A stretch of 64,000 bases of DNA, from positions 114,585,579-114,649,578 of the forward strand of contig NC_133897.1 of NCBI RefSeq assembly GCF_964199755.1. The letters run 5' to 3'. This DNA is from Larus michahellis. Taxonomy: Eukaryota; Chordata; Aves; Charadriiformes; Laridae. The notes under the pieces were generated by a model. That model was not told the origin of the DNA. It searched no databases and saw only the letters and a program-made list of their open reading frames with translations. This document shows positions 52,601 to 64,000 of the stretch, one piece after another; within the stretch, counting starts at the first letter, position 1; each line of letters starts with the position of its first letter. The translations under genes and the position numbers were made by a program.

Positions 52601-53238
52601 GCTGAAGTCACTAAATTTGTTTAGGCCAAGAGCCTGAAACCTTCCAGTTTTCAAAGGTTTTGCTTGTTGACTAAACTTTAAACTTTCCACAGAATGCGGC
52701 TTTCTTTACAATTTAAAATAAAAATAGATGGAAGCTCTTCACCTCACCAAATGCACCGCCAGTGTATTTGATGATAGCTGGGGAACAAATTGTATAGCCC
52801 TGTTGTATATTACATTTCTCCCAACCATTTGACCCCAACAATGTTCTTGCTACTTTGTTCCTGTGCTTTGTTCTTTGTTTCGTCCACATCAAGAATTTTT
52901 CTAAGAAGCTCTTTGAGAGCTTCTCTGAGTGACTGTCATAGAAAAGTCACCCTGCCAAGAAAGTATCCTTTTCCATGAGTGGATCGCACTTTTTCCACTC
53001 CTTTGAAGAACACCACCACCAATAACAACAAAATAATAGATGCACCTAAAGGAGATGTGAGACTTTGGATGAGAAAACTTCAGTGAGTACTAGAAACAAG
53101 CCTAACATTCCACATATAGTTCTCTGAAAGATTATAAGCCAAAATTGTATCATTTAATATACACATAGAAGTGGTACTGTCATCATCTGTTATGAGACAC
53201 GACTGCAGTCCTTGCAGTGTTTCAGCTCCTTTTTTCCC

Positions 53239-53268
53239 TGTCATCTGTACAGTTAATATCAGATGACA
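53239..53268. repeat. Perfect inverted repeat, 9-bp stem, 12-nt loop
   Basis: TGTCATCTG at 53239-53247 pairs with CAGATGACA at 53260-53268. Each arm contains a CATCTG/CAGATG E-box. Confidence 0.8.
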
Positions 53269-53719
53269 ACGCTGAGATCCACCAATTCTTTGCTAATGCC
53301 CTGCTCAAAACTAGGGCCAGCGTGTGACATCATGTTTTCTACCTCCCTTCTCTGCCTCTTGCTTGCTTTCTTTGTCTTGCTCCCTCTCACATGCAGATAC
53401 ATATATCTTTATTTGCCTCTCGTGCATATTTCTATACATTAACAGTGATATAGTCTTTTCTTTTTACAGGGAGAATTCCGAACGCTACCTTTAGTCATGT
53501 GAGATCATTTTCTGTGTCTCTGAGTTACAAGGGTCTTGATTGAGGAATGAAAGAAAGACTAAAGCAGTTCAGTAGAAATTATCTTCTTAATGGTGAAGTC
53601 TGAATTATACATTAAAGTACCATTTATTCAATGAATTTTATTATTCTGTTTAAAAAGGCAGAGACTTTTATGTGTTTCGTATGCTTACATAGGTTTATTA
53701 GCTTGAGTAAAAGGTTATT

Positions 53720-53737
53720 ATTATTCAATTGAATAAT
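53720..53737. repeat. Perfect 18-bp palindrome
   Basis: ATTATTCAATTGAATAAT equals its own reverse complement. It contains two ATTA cores of the kind homeodomain proteins bind and lies in an AT-rich stretch. Confidence 0.85.
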
Positions 53738-54369
53738 TGAATTTTAAATTATTGGTATTGCACTTCATATTATAACTGCTTTTCCAGATGCATTTGATTA
53801 TGTCAAATTTGCCTTTTAATCCCCTGCCTGGAGACCGTTTTCTTGAATCAGGCACTGTTTCTCACCCTCCGTGGTGGTATCCTAATGAACACACATGGTC
53901 CAGTCTCACATCTTCCATGTAAATTACTGCGCATACCTCTTCTTGTCAGATCACATCAGAGGCTATCTGGTGTCATATAATCCTGGATACTGATACGTGG
54001 AAAATCTTTTCAGGTGATTAATGCCATAGGCATTTAATTTTCCTGCAAAGCACTATTATGGGACTGCAGTGTTTACGTGAATGCCAGACTTAGGGATATG
54101 AAATGTACATTTAGAAAAGTTAATAATTTGTGCCTAATCCCCTACAAGAATTATCTGTTGGTATTTCTATAAATAATTGCAGCTTTATTTCTTGTCTCTA
54201 ATTGAATCACATATTAATTTATTGGACGTATTATTCATTAAAACACTTGGAACTTTGCTGTAAATCTCATTGCATGGGTGAAATAAATACAAGTAAAGCT
54301 ACACATAAAATATCTTTGCATTTGAAACATTTATTAAATAAAAAAAGTGACAAAATAACTGTGCTTTGG

Positions 54370-54407
54370 TGTTTGTTTACTTGCTTTGTTTGTTTGTTGT
54401 TTGTTTA
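54370..54407. repeat. Imperfect (GTTT)n tract
   Basis: GTTT and CTTT tetranucleotide units with two interruptions. Confidence 0.85.
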
Positions 54408-56157
54408 ATGCTCAAGCAAACGTGCCCTTCAGAAGGCTTCTTGTTTGCTAGAAACATAACATTTGTCCTTGACGATACACTTGGAAACCGTGATTCCTGG
54501 GAGTAACACTGAAATTCTCTATTAAGATAACAAATGATACACAAAACAATCCTACATAATAAAATATCACGGTAGGCAGCTCCAGAGTGGAATATTCTGT
54601 GAGCACCGATTCTTCATTGCTACACTCAATACCGCAACTGATAACGTCAGCGTGGTTAAAGGTGCTGCGTTTGCTTGCATGTACCTCTGAATTACCTAAT
54701 TGTTTGCTGTTATCAGGCTGCTTCTACCTCTGCTGAAGAGTTTTTCCCTCAGCCAGGCGTTGTCCATTAACTTCACCAGAAGCAGGATCAGCCTTCCACA
54801 GCCTTCCGTAATTTTGAGCAAATTACGTTTTAGAAAGTAATCGTTGATTCCTGAGATTTGACATAGGATAGGAAGCACTTTAAAAGTGGCTTTGAATACT
54901 CTTAATTAGCTCAAGAATTACAGGCTCATTCCTCTCTTACTCTGCCATTACATCCATTTATCTCAACTGATTTCAACAGAGTTGCTTCTGTTTTACACTG
55001 GTGTGAGGGAACAAAAAAAACCAGGTTGCATAAATTGTTAACAGCTCTTTCATACTGCCTCTTTATTACCAGATAAAACTTTGATGAAGGACATTCACAG
55101 AAGATCAATATGAGAAACCACATAAGACCTGACTTCTATGCTAGTGGCTGATACTGAAAATCACAGAAATAAGTATTTGTTTTTGAAGCTCTTACTTAAG
55201 CCGATGATTGGTTCGATGCTGTTTTTCCTGAAAGAAATATTTCACCTTTAGGAGACGTACTGCCTCCTGAGTAAAGTTACTCCACGGCTCCAATTGCAGG
55301 GATGCGGGAAAGGGAACAGAGTGCAGTCATTCATCCGGTAACGAGCAACTCCATCTGACAGCCTTCGTTTGGAGGAATAAGGACCCACGTTCGCTTCTCC
55401 GCTTGGTGTGGATGCTGCTCCCGGCTGATGTAGGCACCCTAGGAGGCTCCGTGGGAAAGGCTGTGTGTCTCAGGAGGGTAACAAGGGGCTTTGGGGAAGT
55501 TTGGGGTCTTCTTCCAAGGAAACGGGAAATCGCCTCCTCATCAGCAGTCTTCACCTGTAATTTATAGAAGCCAGCTCACAGCTGTGGGGTAAACAACAAA
55601 CCATATTGAACTGGCCAGTAATAAACTCTCTGTGGGCTAATATAGCTCAGGATATATTCACTGCCAAAAGTAAATTAAACATTTTCCTTGAGATTCACTT
55701 AGATAGCAGTGTTGGTTTATGTAGTGGTTTATATGCGTATGAAGAAGTGAGCAGGAGTTAAAGTGCAACTGCAATCACATACAGTAAATCCAATTTATAT
55801 TAATATTCCTCCAACCTAATAGCTGGCGAATACACGTTTCTGCACTTCTAGCGGTCTACCTTAATTGGTTTCTGTCAAACGTCAAGAAAACATTTTATCA
55901 CAGGTTTGTGGGTTTTTTTCCTAAAAAAACCCCAAACGGATCTACACTGAAGGTCACAGAGGTGAATATTTTTAGAAAGTTTACTCTTCACACACTTAAT
56001 CAAGACCGTGATACTTTACTTGTTTTCCGCCAACCGTTACTAAAGCCATCCACAGTCTTCGAAATCCAAGTGTTATGAAGTGGAAATGCCTGTTCAGGAA
56101 AGCGCTCTGGTATGACTGAGTCTTGATGACAGGCTTAATCCCAAGCTCAGCGGAAAC

Positions 56158-57509
<1,352 letters not shown>

Positions 57510-57590
57510 AAACAAGCAAGCTATAGAAAAAAACCCAAACAAGCAAGCTATAGAAAAAAAACCAAACAAGCAAGCTATAGAAGAAAACAA
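57510..57590. repeat. Tandem repeat, 27-bp unit, three copies
   Basis: Three head-to-tail copies begin at 57510, 57537 and 57564, each opening AAACAAGCAAGCTATAGA and ending in an A-run with CC or CCC. Copies 1 and 2 are nearly identical; the third diverges in its last few bases. The array sits 456-536 bp upstream of the LRRC30 start codon. It is a minisatellite-like array, and its copy number may vary between individuals. Confidence 0.93.
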
Positions 57591-58804
57591 ACACACAAAG
57601 AAGTCATCATGTCAATTCAGATGTAAAGGGAATTTACACACTCATTTTTATTTTGTTGCTCCTGATTTTACTGAAATAGTTTCCAGTCCAACAGAAAACT
57701 TTGCATGCTGCAAAAAATGCTTGTAAAGACTTCTATGTGAGTCCTTGTTTTCTCTTCAGTTAAAAAAATAAAAAAAGAAAAAGTTAGTGCTGGTAAAAAA
57801 TGTTAGCTTTTATATCCCCTTTGTGGTGAGGATAGGCCTCTTTCTTTTCGGAAAGGGTACCACCTTCGCTGCAGCAGTGACATTTTCCAGCGGCATCTGC
57901 GCCCACTTGGATAATTGCTTGCTACCCACGTCACCGAGTGTGAGCGGTCATATTGCGCAGTTCTGTGCAAATTACTCTGTCTTAAATGTCTTTTGCTACT
58001 TCCACATCTAACGGCGAGATTTTTTGGGTCTGGTTCTTTTGTGCGGCAGAAAACATAGCCACTTGGTGTCCCTTTTCCCATGAACTTCCCTGTCTTTCTG
58101 GGCTATTCTGGGGTACAGGGGGACTAGCAGTCAAATAGCTTGAACTATAAATGACATTTAACTCCGGGATAGAGGGACTGATGGGAGAGGAAGGAAGCAG
58201 TGAGGTATAATAATACCCGAGAACAGCTGAAGCTAGCTCTGCTGATGAAAGGAAATTGTATTGCTACAGGAATATGCAGTGAGTTTAAACTCAAAGGGAC
58301 CCTAAAAAGGATACACAAAAGCTTCGGGCACCATTTAAACTAGGTGAAAATTGCAGCAAATAGTACAAGACTTTCAGGGCTTTCCCTCTCCAGTGGATCC
58401 ATGGTGATGGAGATGCTTTGCTGCTGCCTGAGAGGCGTGGTGACGGGTGTACCCTCCCTCCCCACGACCTCATTTCAGAGAGCCTCCTCACCTTAAAACC
58501 CTGCATTATTAGCTGAGATGCTGAAGGGCTATGCACGAAGCTGCAGGTTGGAGTCGGGGCACTCCATCAACCTCTTTGGAGTCAGTTCCTGCAGTCCCTT
58601 CTTACTGCCGAGCACCGCTCAATCTCTTTTCGGCTTTGGGTCCCTGACAGAGCTGCCCCTGCTTGGGAGGAGAGGGGACAGAGGGAGCATCCCTGTGGCT
58701 GTGTCAGGCAAGCCGGGCCCTACGGCAGGAGAGGAGTCAGGACCACAGCAAGAAGCGCGAGATGGTGGTGAGCTGTGTGAGCCACGCAATTAAAACATCT
58801 GCCT

Positions 58805-58828
58805 GGCATGGCACAAGGCATGGCACAA
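58805..58828. repeat. Tandem 12-bp duplication
   Basis: GGCATGGCACAA is repeated twice in a row without mismatch. Confidence 0.85.
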
Positions 58829-61151
58829 AACCAGCTGGTCCTGAGGCTGAAATGTTGTATTCCCTGGAGTGCCTGGACAAGCCTGGAAAGGGCTGAGGCC
58901 AGTCGTAGCTGTTTGGTTAGAGCGGGTTGGCAGCCTGACTGAGAGCCGCAGAGCCCTCCCTCCCAAGCACTTTCTGCCAATATTTGCCCGCTTGCAAACA
59001 AACATTATATTAAATCCCATCGCAGCCGTAAGCTCTGACTCAGTGTTCTTGTTCACCACCATCCGGATGCGCTGCCAGGCGTGGGGAGATGACCCCGCCG
59101 CTGCGGGCGGAGGAGCTGCTCGGTGAAGGGAGAGGAAACCCAACAGCAGGCCAAGCTCAGGCCAGATTCAGCCTTTGACGACAGGGGAACCTGAGGCTAA
59201 AATGTGCCCCTTCAGCCCAAGCAGGTGGAGAAGCAAAACCGAGAGCCTCTCGCGAGCCCTGACTCTGCCCAGCTGCTGTGAAAAACACACCTATTATCAG
59301 GCAGCCTAAGTGGATTTGAACAAGACATTCCCTTCTGCAGCGAAGGGAAGAAAAAAGCCTTTTAGAGGGGATTTACAAAGTTGGGCATTTCCCTTCTCCT
59401 AATGGCACCGCCAGAAGGAGGAACCTGCCACAGCTCTGCCCAGTGCCCCGCGTCCCTCCCCGTGGCCGGGCTAGTCCGTGTGCCCACGTCCCCACCGTCA
59501 CTTCAGGGCTCTTCCTTCAGGAGCTCCCTTTTAGTAACAACCGAAAACAAACACAAAGGAAGCACAGTCTCCCTGTAGCTGCACTCTCCCCACCCTCCGC
59601 CGTCTGGCCAGATATTTTTGGATGAGAACGTCGTCCCCATCTCCAAAACGCATTAGAGTTCACTGCCCGGGGACTTGGCAGGGCCGGGTCCGACCTCTCA
59701 CCGCAGAAATCCCAATTTCCTAACAGTGCGACTCAGCCAAAGGGCTCTGTACCCTTCCCTGGCTTTGCATCGTGCTGCCGATTCGAAATCGAGCTTGTGA
59801 TATCGCCCAGTCCAGTCTGGGTCCGGCTGCTGTTGGAAAGCTTCACCCTGGGGTCTCCATCAAAGGAAAACGCTTGCCCTGCTCCAGGCTCGCGGCACCT
59901 CCTGCTCTTGCACTGCTCTACCTCCACTGCCTGTCGGGCAGCAGAAGCAGCAGCAAAGGGGGTTTAAAAAAGAAATTCCACATCTGCAGCTTCCATTGTC
60001 CGGTTCCCTTCCTGCCTCCGCGAGCATCGAAACTGCTGCGTGAAGGAGAAAAAAAAATAACCATTTCCTTTTCTTTGTTCTCCAACAGAAAAACAGGCTA
60101 TTGAGCACGCTTGCAGTTGTGGCGAGGGGAAACTCTGAGGTAACCAAATTAAATTCCTTTCTTCAAATCGGGATATAAAAAACCACAGTGGCCTCATCTG
60201 GACGTCGCGGGAACTAAAGTTCTGAACAAAAATAGTCCCTGGTCTGTTGGCGTCCCAGACTGGTTTTTTTCCAACGTTTTCCAGTCCCCTTTTCTCTGGG
60301 TCGCTGCCGCCCTCCCTGTGCCGGGAGGATGGACTGATGCCTTTGGGCTGCTCTGAGGTAGCCGAGCCAGGGAAACACTGACCTGTGTCAACACAGCCCA
60401 GCAGAAAGCAGAAATGAATTCCGTGCATGCAAGTTTGGGAGGGGAAAAAAAACCCCAACAAACCCAAATCAGTGGGAATTACACGATACAGTGGAGTTGA
60501 TAGTTGCTTCATGGATCAAACAAGAATGTTAGTGTGCAGGGGAACAAAGTGACCCAAAACTTGCTGAAGAACTTTGTAGTCTAACTAATATAACAAGAGA
60601 AACTGCACTATTAGCAATAATAAAAAACCGGTAAGCTGACAAAAATGACAAGCTATATTTTCTGACGTTCTTTGACAATGCAAATGATTAGATTTTTTTC
60701 TTTTCTTGAGGGAAGCAGGATTGTCAGCCCTGAAAAAAACTGTAAGATGAGTTCACAAAGACCTGGAATTTTAAAGTCTATTATCCATGGGCTCTTTTAT
60801 TTGCCTGCAGATTTGGAGTCTCTAGAATACGTTTGGGGAACATTTTCTCTGCAGCCGGGCAGGAAGGCTGGACAACTGCATTGTTTTTAAATAAAAGTTG
60901 AGATCATCTCGTAATTACTTTTCCACAGGATTTGAGCTTTTAGTGAAATATCCAATAGCATCAGACTTTTAATGAAACCATAGCCATCTTGACACATTGA
61001 ATTTAAATTCTGTTTTCCTGCAAAACCTAATTCAGTCATTGTCTTTTAAATTGGTGACCATACAATAGATACCTATAGTTTCATGAACAGATACCTATAA
61101 GTTCGTAATTGATTTGGAGGCAAATTTCAAGTTCTCTATTGAGTCAAAATT

Positions 61152-61217
61152 TTATATGGTTCCTCTGGCTCATCTTTATTATCTTTATACGGTTCCTTTG
61201 GCTCATCTTTATAGTTG
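61152..61217. repeat. Tandem duplication, 33-bp unit, two copies
   Basis: Two copies sharing GGTTCCT-TGGCTCATCTTTAT (one base differs between the blocks) begin at 61152 and 61185. They differ at only a few positions. A second small direct repeat (AGATACCTATA) occurs nearby at 61067-61077 and 61089-61099, so this patch is prone to short duplications. Confidence 0.85.
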
Positions 61218-61753
61218 AAATCTTTAAGCATACCCTTTTGTAAAATGCTGGGAAGTTCAACCCATGCCCTTTCGGAAAAGATTTTCATTTTCATTCATTA
61301 TCTAGGTATTATAATAAACACCTGGCCAAATTAGGATGCAGAAACTACCTAACCCTTCCTGTGACAGGAAGGATGCTTTGGCTAAAAAGGGTTAAATTGT
61401 TTCATCAGAAAGCAACAGTCATGCCAGAGAAATATTCACTACAAATACAATTGCAGCTACTGAACCATCTTCTCTTGTGCTGTTCCTTTCCTCTGAAGTA
61501 AATAAAGGATTTTAAAAGTGTCAGTGCCATGCAGACTGTCAAAGATATCCTCTGGTCTTAGTGCTAAGGTGGCGAATTTTGTAGGTTTTTAACTACTTTG
61601 TAGCGGTTTGTTGATCTTGCAGTTATTCAGAAATACTAAGTCAAATTTCAAAGGTAATTTGAGATTTATGAGATGTGACACAAGACAGGAACAATTCTTA
61701 AGGCAATTTCAGATTTCCTGTTAATTTGTTTTTAATTATGGTGCTGTTAACAG

Positions 61754-61854
61754 CCTTTAATGCCTGTGTGTCCCTGGAGCTTTCTTGGAATGTTTTATTA
61801 AGGTCCCATGTGGAGCTGCTCGACCGCCTGACCCATGAAGAATTGGACCTGGAG
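61754..61854 (+). other. Weak exon-like segment (acceptor and donor around an open frame)
   Basis: CTGTTAACAG at 61744-61753 could be a splice acceptor and GAG|GTGAAT at 61852-61860 a donor. The 101 bp between them are open in one frame, which reads SHVELLDRLTHEELDLE before the donor, and are locally more GC-rich than their surroundings. I do not recognise the peptide and the upstream pyrimidine tract is poor. It could be a conserved exon, an lncRNA exon or chance. Confidence 0.15.
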
Positions 61855-62310
61855 GTGAATGACTGCCTGTGCGGTGGCTTATTTAACACGAGCTTCAGCA
61901 TAGTTTCTCTGCAGACCTCTTGACAGGAGACAAGCTCAAACTATCCATAGCACAGAATAAAAAGAAAGAGATCTGGGTTTGTGTGTGTATGTAGACTAGA
62001 AATGACAGGCTCGATTCCTCCCGGTAGTCAGTGGCCAGCAGCGACTCTCATGTTACATGGAATTACAGGAAGTTTTATTTCTTTTCTGCAAACTTGTAGA
62101 AATTTTTTGGAATTCCAGAAAATGCATAAATGACTGATTAGTCAGCTCCTACTTCTGCTGCAATTTCCCTGTGTGTACACAAGCCAAATAGTTGGTCTCT
62201 CTGGCTGCATTAAACACAGGCAACCCACAGTCCTGCTCTGTGGGATCACCTGTGTCCTCTGGGGCACCGGTTTGTCCCCATGCCCATGATTGTTCTCCTG
62301 GGCAATGGCC

Positions 62311-62902
62311 AGAATCACAGAATCACAGAACCATAGAATGCTTCGGCTTGGAAGGGACCCTAAAGATCATCTAGTTCCAACCCCCCTGCCATGGGCAGGG
62401 ACACCTCCCACCAGACCAGGCTGCTCAAAGCCCCATCCAGCCTGGCCTTGAACACTTCCAGGGATGGGGCATCCACAGCTTCCCTGGGCAACCTGTTCCA
62501 GTGCCTCACCACCCTCACAGTAAAGAATTGCTTCCTGATATCCAATGTAAATCTACCCTCTTTCAGTTTGAAACCATTACCCTTCGTCCTATCGCTACAC
62601 TTCCTGATAAAGAGTCCCTCCCCATCCTTCCTGTAGGCCCCATTTAGGTACTGGAAGGCTGCTAGAAGGTCTCCCTGAAGCCTTCTCTTCTCCAGGCTGA
62701 ACAACCCCAACTCTCTCAGCCTGGCCTCATAGCATAGGCCTTCCAGCCCCCTGATCATCTTCATGGCCCTCCTCTGGACCCGCTCCAACAGGTCCATGTC
62801 CTTCTTGTGCTGAGGGCTCCAGAGCTGGACACAGTACTCCAGGTGGGGTCTCACCAGAGCGGAGTAGAGGGGCAGAATCACCTCTCTTGACCTGCTGGCC
62901 AT
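62311..62902 (-). mobile_element. CR1 LINE, 5'-truncated copy B (youngest in window)
   Basis: Read on the minus strand, the element runs from GGCCAGCAGGTCAAGAGAGG (near 62901) to an octamer tail of about three and a half units at 62311-62340. The 3' UTR carries the usual AGATGATCTTTAGGGTCCC and CCTTCCAAGCC. Unlike copy A, its ORF2 end is unbroken, and its tail is the longest of the copies here. Both suggest a more recent insertion. The part missing at the 5' end includes the endonuclease and the catalytic reverse transcriptase core. Confidence 0.96.
62360..62902 (-). pseudogene. CR1 ORF2 C-terminal fragment (open to its native stop)
   Basis: About 180 codons of the CR1 ORF2 protein end remain open. 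Recognisable stretches are [69 protein letters not shown] and HWNRLPREAVDAPSLEVFKA, ending GGLELDDL before TAG at 62362-62360. This region lies beyond the catalytic reverse transcriptase motifs. The open frame continues past the element's 5' edge into flanking DNA, but no plausible promoter or start is seen. It is a relic, not a host gene. Confidence 0.88.
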
Positions 62903-64000
62903 GCTTCCAGAAACCGCTTGCCTCGGGTGTTTGCCCAGTGCTTTGCAGGGAAAGGAGATCTCAGCACATGGACGTGCCCTAGGGCAGGAGTGCACTGACA
63001 GCCCTGTCCTGCTTTATTTACTCATCTGTGCACAGCCTTCTGTGTCTCAGCCTTCTCTTATGGCCAGTGTGGTGACAGATTTGACACCATTTATAAACGC
63101 ATTTGAAGTCATGTGGAGGATATCACTGCAGTGTCAAAAGCGTTCACTATTCTATTATTCATCACTACATTTATGAACAGTCACATCTACATTCATAAAC
63201 ACCCATAAAATAGTCTGTACATGCCTGTTAGCAGTATGGATGTTTGCTAAATGCTACTCATGGTCTGTGGCTTTCTGAATCAAATTGAAAAAAAGTTGGA
63301 ACAGGTTCTCCAAACTGGATGAAGTAGCTTTTAGTATAACTGCTGCCACACCACTTCTCCACAGGTACTCTTTTTCACAGAGCTCTTGAAGGTCATTTTG
63401 TTACATTTAGTGCATCATAAGAAACACCAGTTCTTGGAAAGTAGGAGAGCCTGAATTCTACTGATCTAAAAATCTAATCTGATCTAAAAAGAGGTGTTTC
63501 TTGGCCTGTCTAACAGAAGGAGTCAGATCGTCTAAGTGTCCATCACATGCCTACTCAGCTGGCCTTCGTGCAGAATGCACCACCACTTTCCTTTCCTTCT
63601 TTCTGTCTTTCTTTCACACTACACCACCTCCAGACTTATTTCAGTGCCCGGAGCAGATTCAGTTCAGCTGCCTGTAGTCTATAACCCACAACTCTCTGAA
63701 GCATCCTGTGACCAGGGGCTACGTGTCACTCTGAGATGGGGGAATATCCCCACTTCTCCTGAAGCTGTTGCTGAAATTAACAGGGTTTTCTTAAACATCC
63801 GTGGGTGCACTGAGTCCAAAAAAAAGCATGACTCCATGGTCTGCAGGCATAACTCCCAGTGTCTCCTCCAAAGACTGTTTAAGTGTTTTACCTTTAATGG
63901 GTCGCTGTAGTTACCTATTTTTCTGGAATCTGAAAATGCATAATCTGGCCTTGAAACAAAAGCCAGAGATGACCCTGATGGTCCTGAGATGAGAGAAACA
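62903..64000. other. Intergenic, no gene seen
   Basis: Sequence to the right of CR1 copy B. A 124-codon plus frame at 63536-63910 has no recognisable domain. Nothing else stands out. Confidence 0.6.

Larger units (their letters stand above)
40401..56157. other. Intergenic, AT-rich, downstream of LRRC30
   Basis: No gene is recognised over almost 16 kb. It contains the long T/TC tract, microsatellites, the 53.2 kb hairpin and the 53.7 kb palindrome. Directly downstream of LRRC30 (below 56157) I saw no AATAAA on the minus strand within several hundred bases; the nearest clear one reads from 55067 to 55062, about 1.1 kb past the stop codon. The LRRC30 3' UTR may therefore reach that far or use a variant signal. 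Confidence 0.6.
57591..62310. other. Intergenic, upstream of LRRC30
   Basis: Moderately GC-rich between 58.4 and 60.4 kb, with scattered CpG but no dense island. A 182-codon minus-strand frame at 59964-60512 has a weak start context and no domain. The two small tandem repeats and the doubtful exon-like segment listed fall here. Confidence 0.6.

Noticed and set aside
55327..55554. Basic 75-codon frame downstream of LRRC30 that could be an extra exon
   Set aside because: GTG start, poor splice signals, and LRRC30 is complete without it.
59964..60512. 182-codon ATG frame on the minus strand
   Set aside because: Weak start context (T at -3), no domain, low-complexity Phe runs, and open frames on the other strand in the same GC-richer patch.

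Overview
The window looks like bird macrochromosome DNA. It is AT-rich and repeat-poor. Its interspersed repeats are 5'-truncated CR1 LINEs ending in the sauropsid octamer tail (ATTCTRTG type), one solo retroviral LTR with short target-site duplications, and a faint MIR-like relic. CR1 also occurs in turtles and crocodilians, but the low repeat load fits a bird best. I cannot name the species.

There is one protein gene I can support: an intronless LRRC30 orthologue on the minus strand at 56158-57054 (298 residues, eight 23-residue leucine-rich repeats). In mammals LRRC30 lies between LAMA1 and PTPRM. If that order holds here (inference), the 56 kb to the left is the LRRC30-PTPRM intergenic interval and the right end points towards LAMA1. 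I saw no exon of either neighbour.

Layout: 1-30.7 kb is non-coding, with short simple repeats, scattered G-quadruplex motifs, an MIR-like relic near 24.3 kb, and a 131-codon open frame behind a consensus TATA box near 13.1 kb. From 30.7 to 36.0 kb is a repeat cluster: three CR1 copies, all on the plus strand. The third is split by a 722-bp solo LTR with perfect CCAGG duplications. From 36.0 to 56.1 kb is AT-rich intergenic sequence with palindromes, short hairpins and poly-T tracts. LRRC30 follows. Upstream of its start codon are a weak TATA-like/E-box region and a three-copy 27-bp tandem repeat. From 57.6 to 62.3 kb is somewhat more GC-rich non-coding sequence. A younger minus-strand CR1 copy, with the last ~180 codons of ORF2 still open, lies at 62.3-62.9 kb. 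The end of the window holds nothing recognisable.

No operon-like arrangement, CRISPR array, tRNA, rRNA or defence or toxin system is visible. The most useful points are the dated LTR-in-CR1 insertion, the predicted N-myristoylated start of LRRC30, the tandem repeat in its upstream region, and several canonical G-quadruplex motifs.
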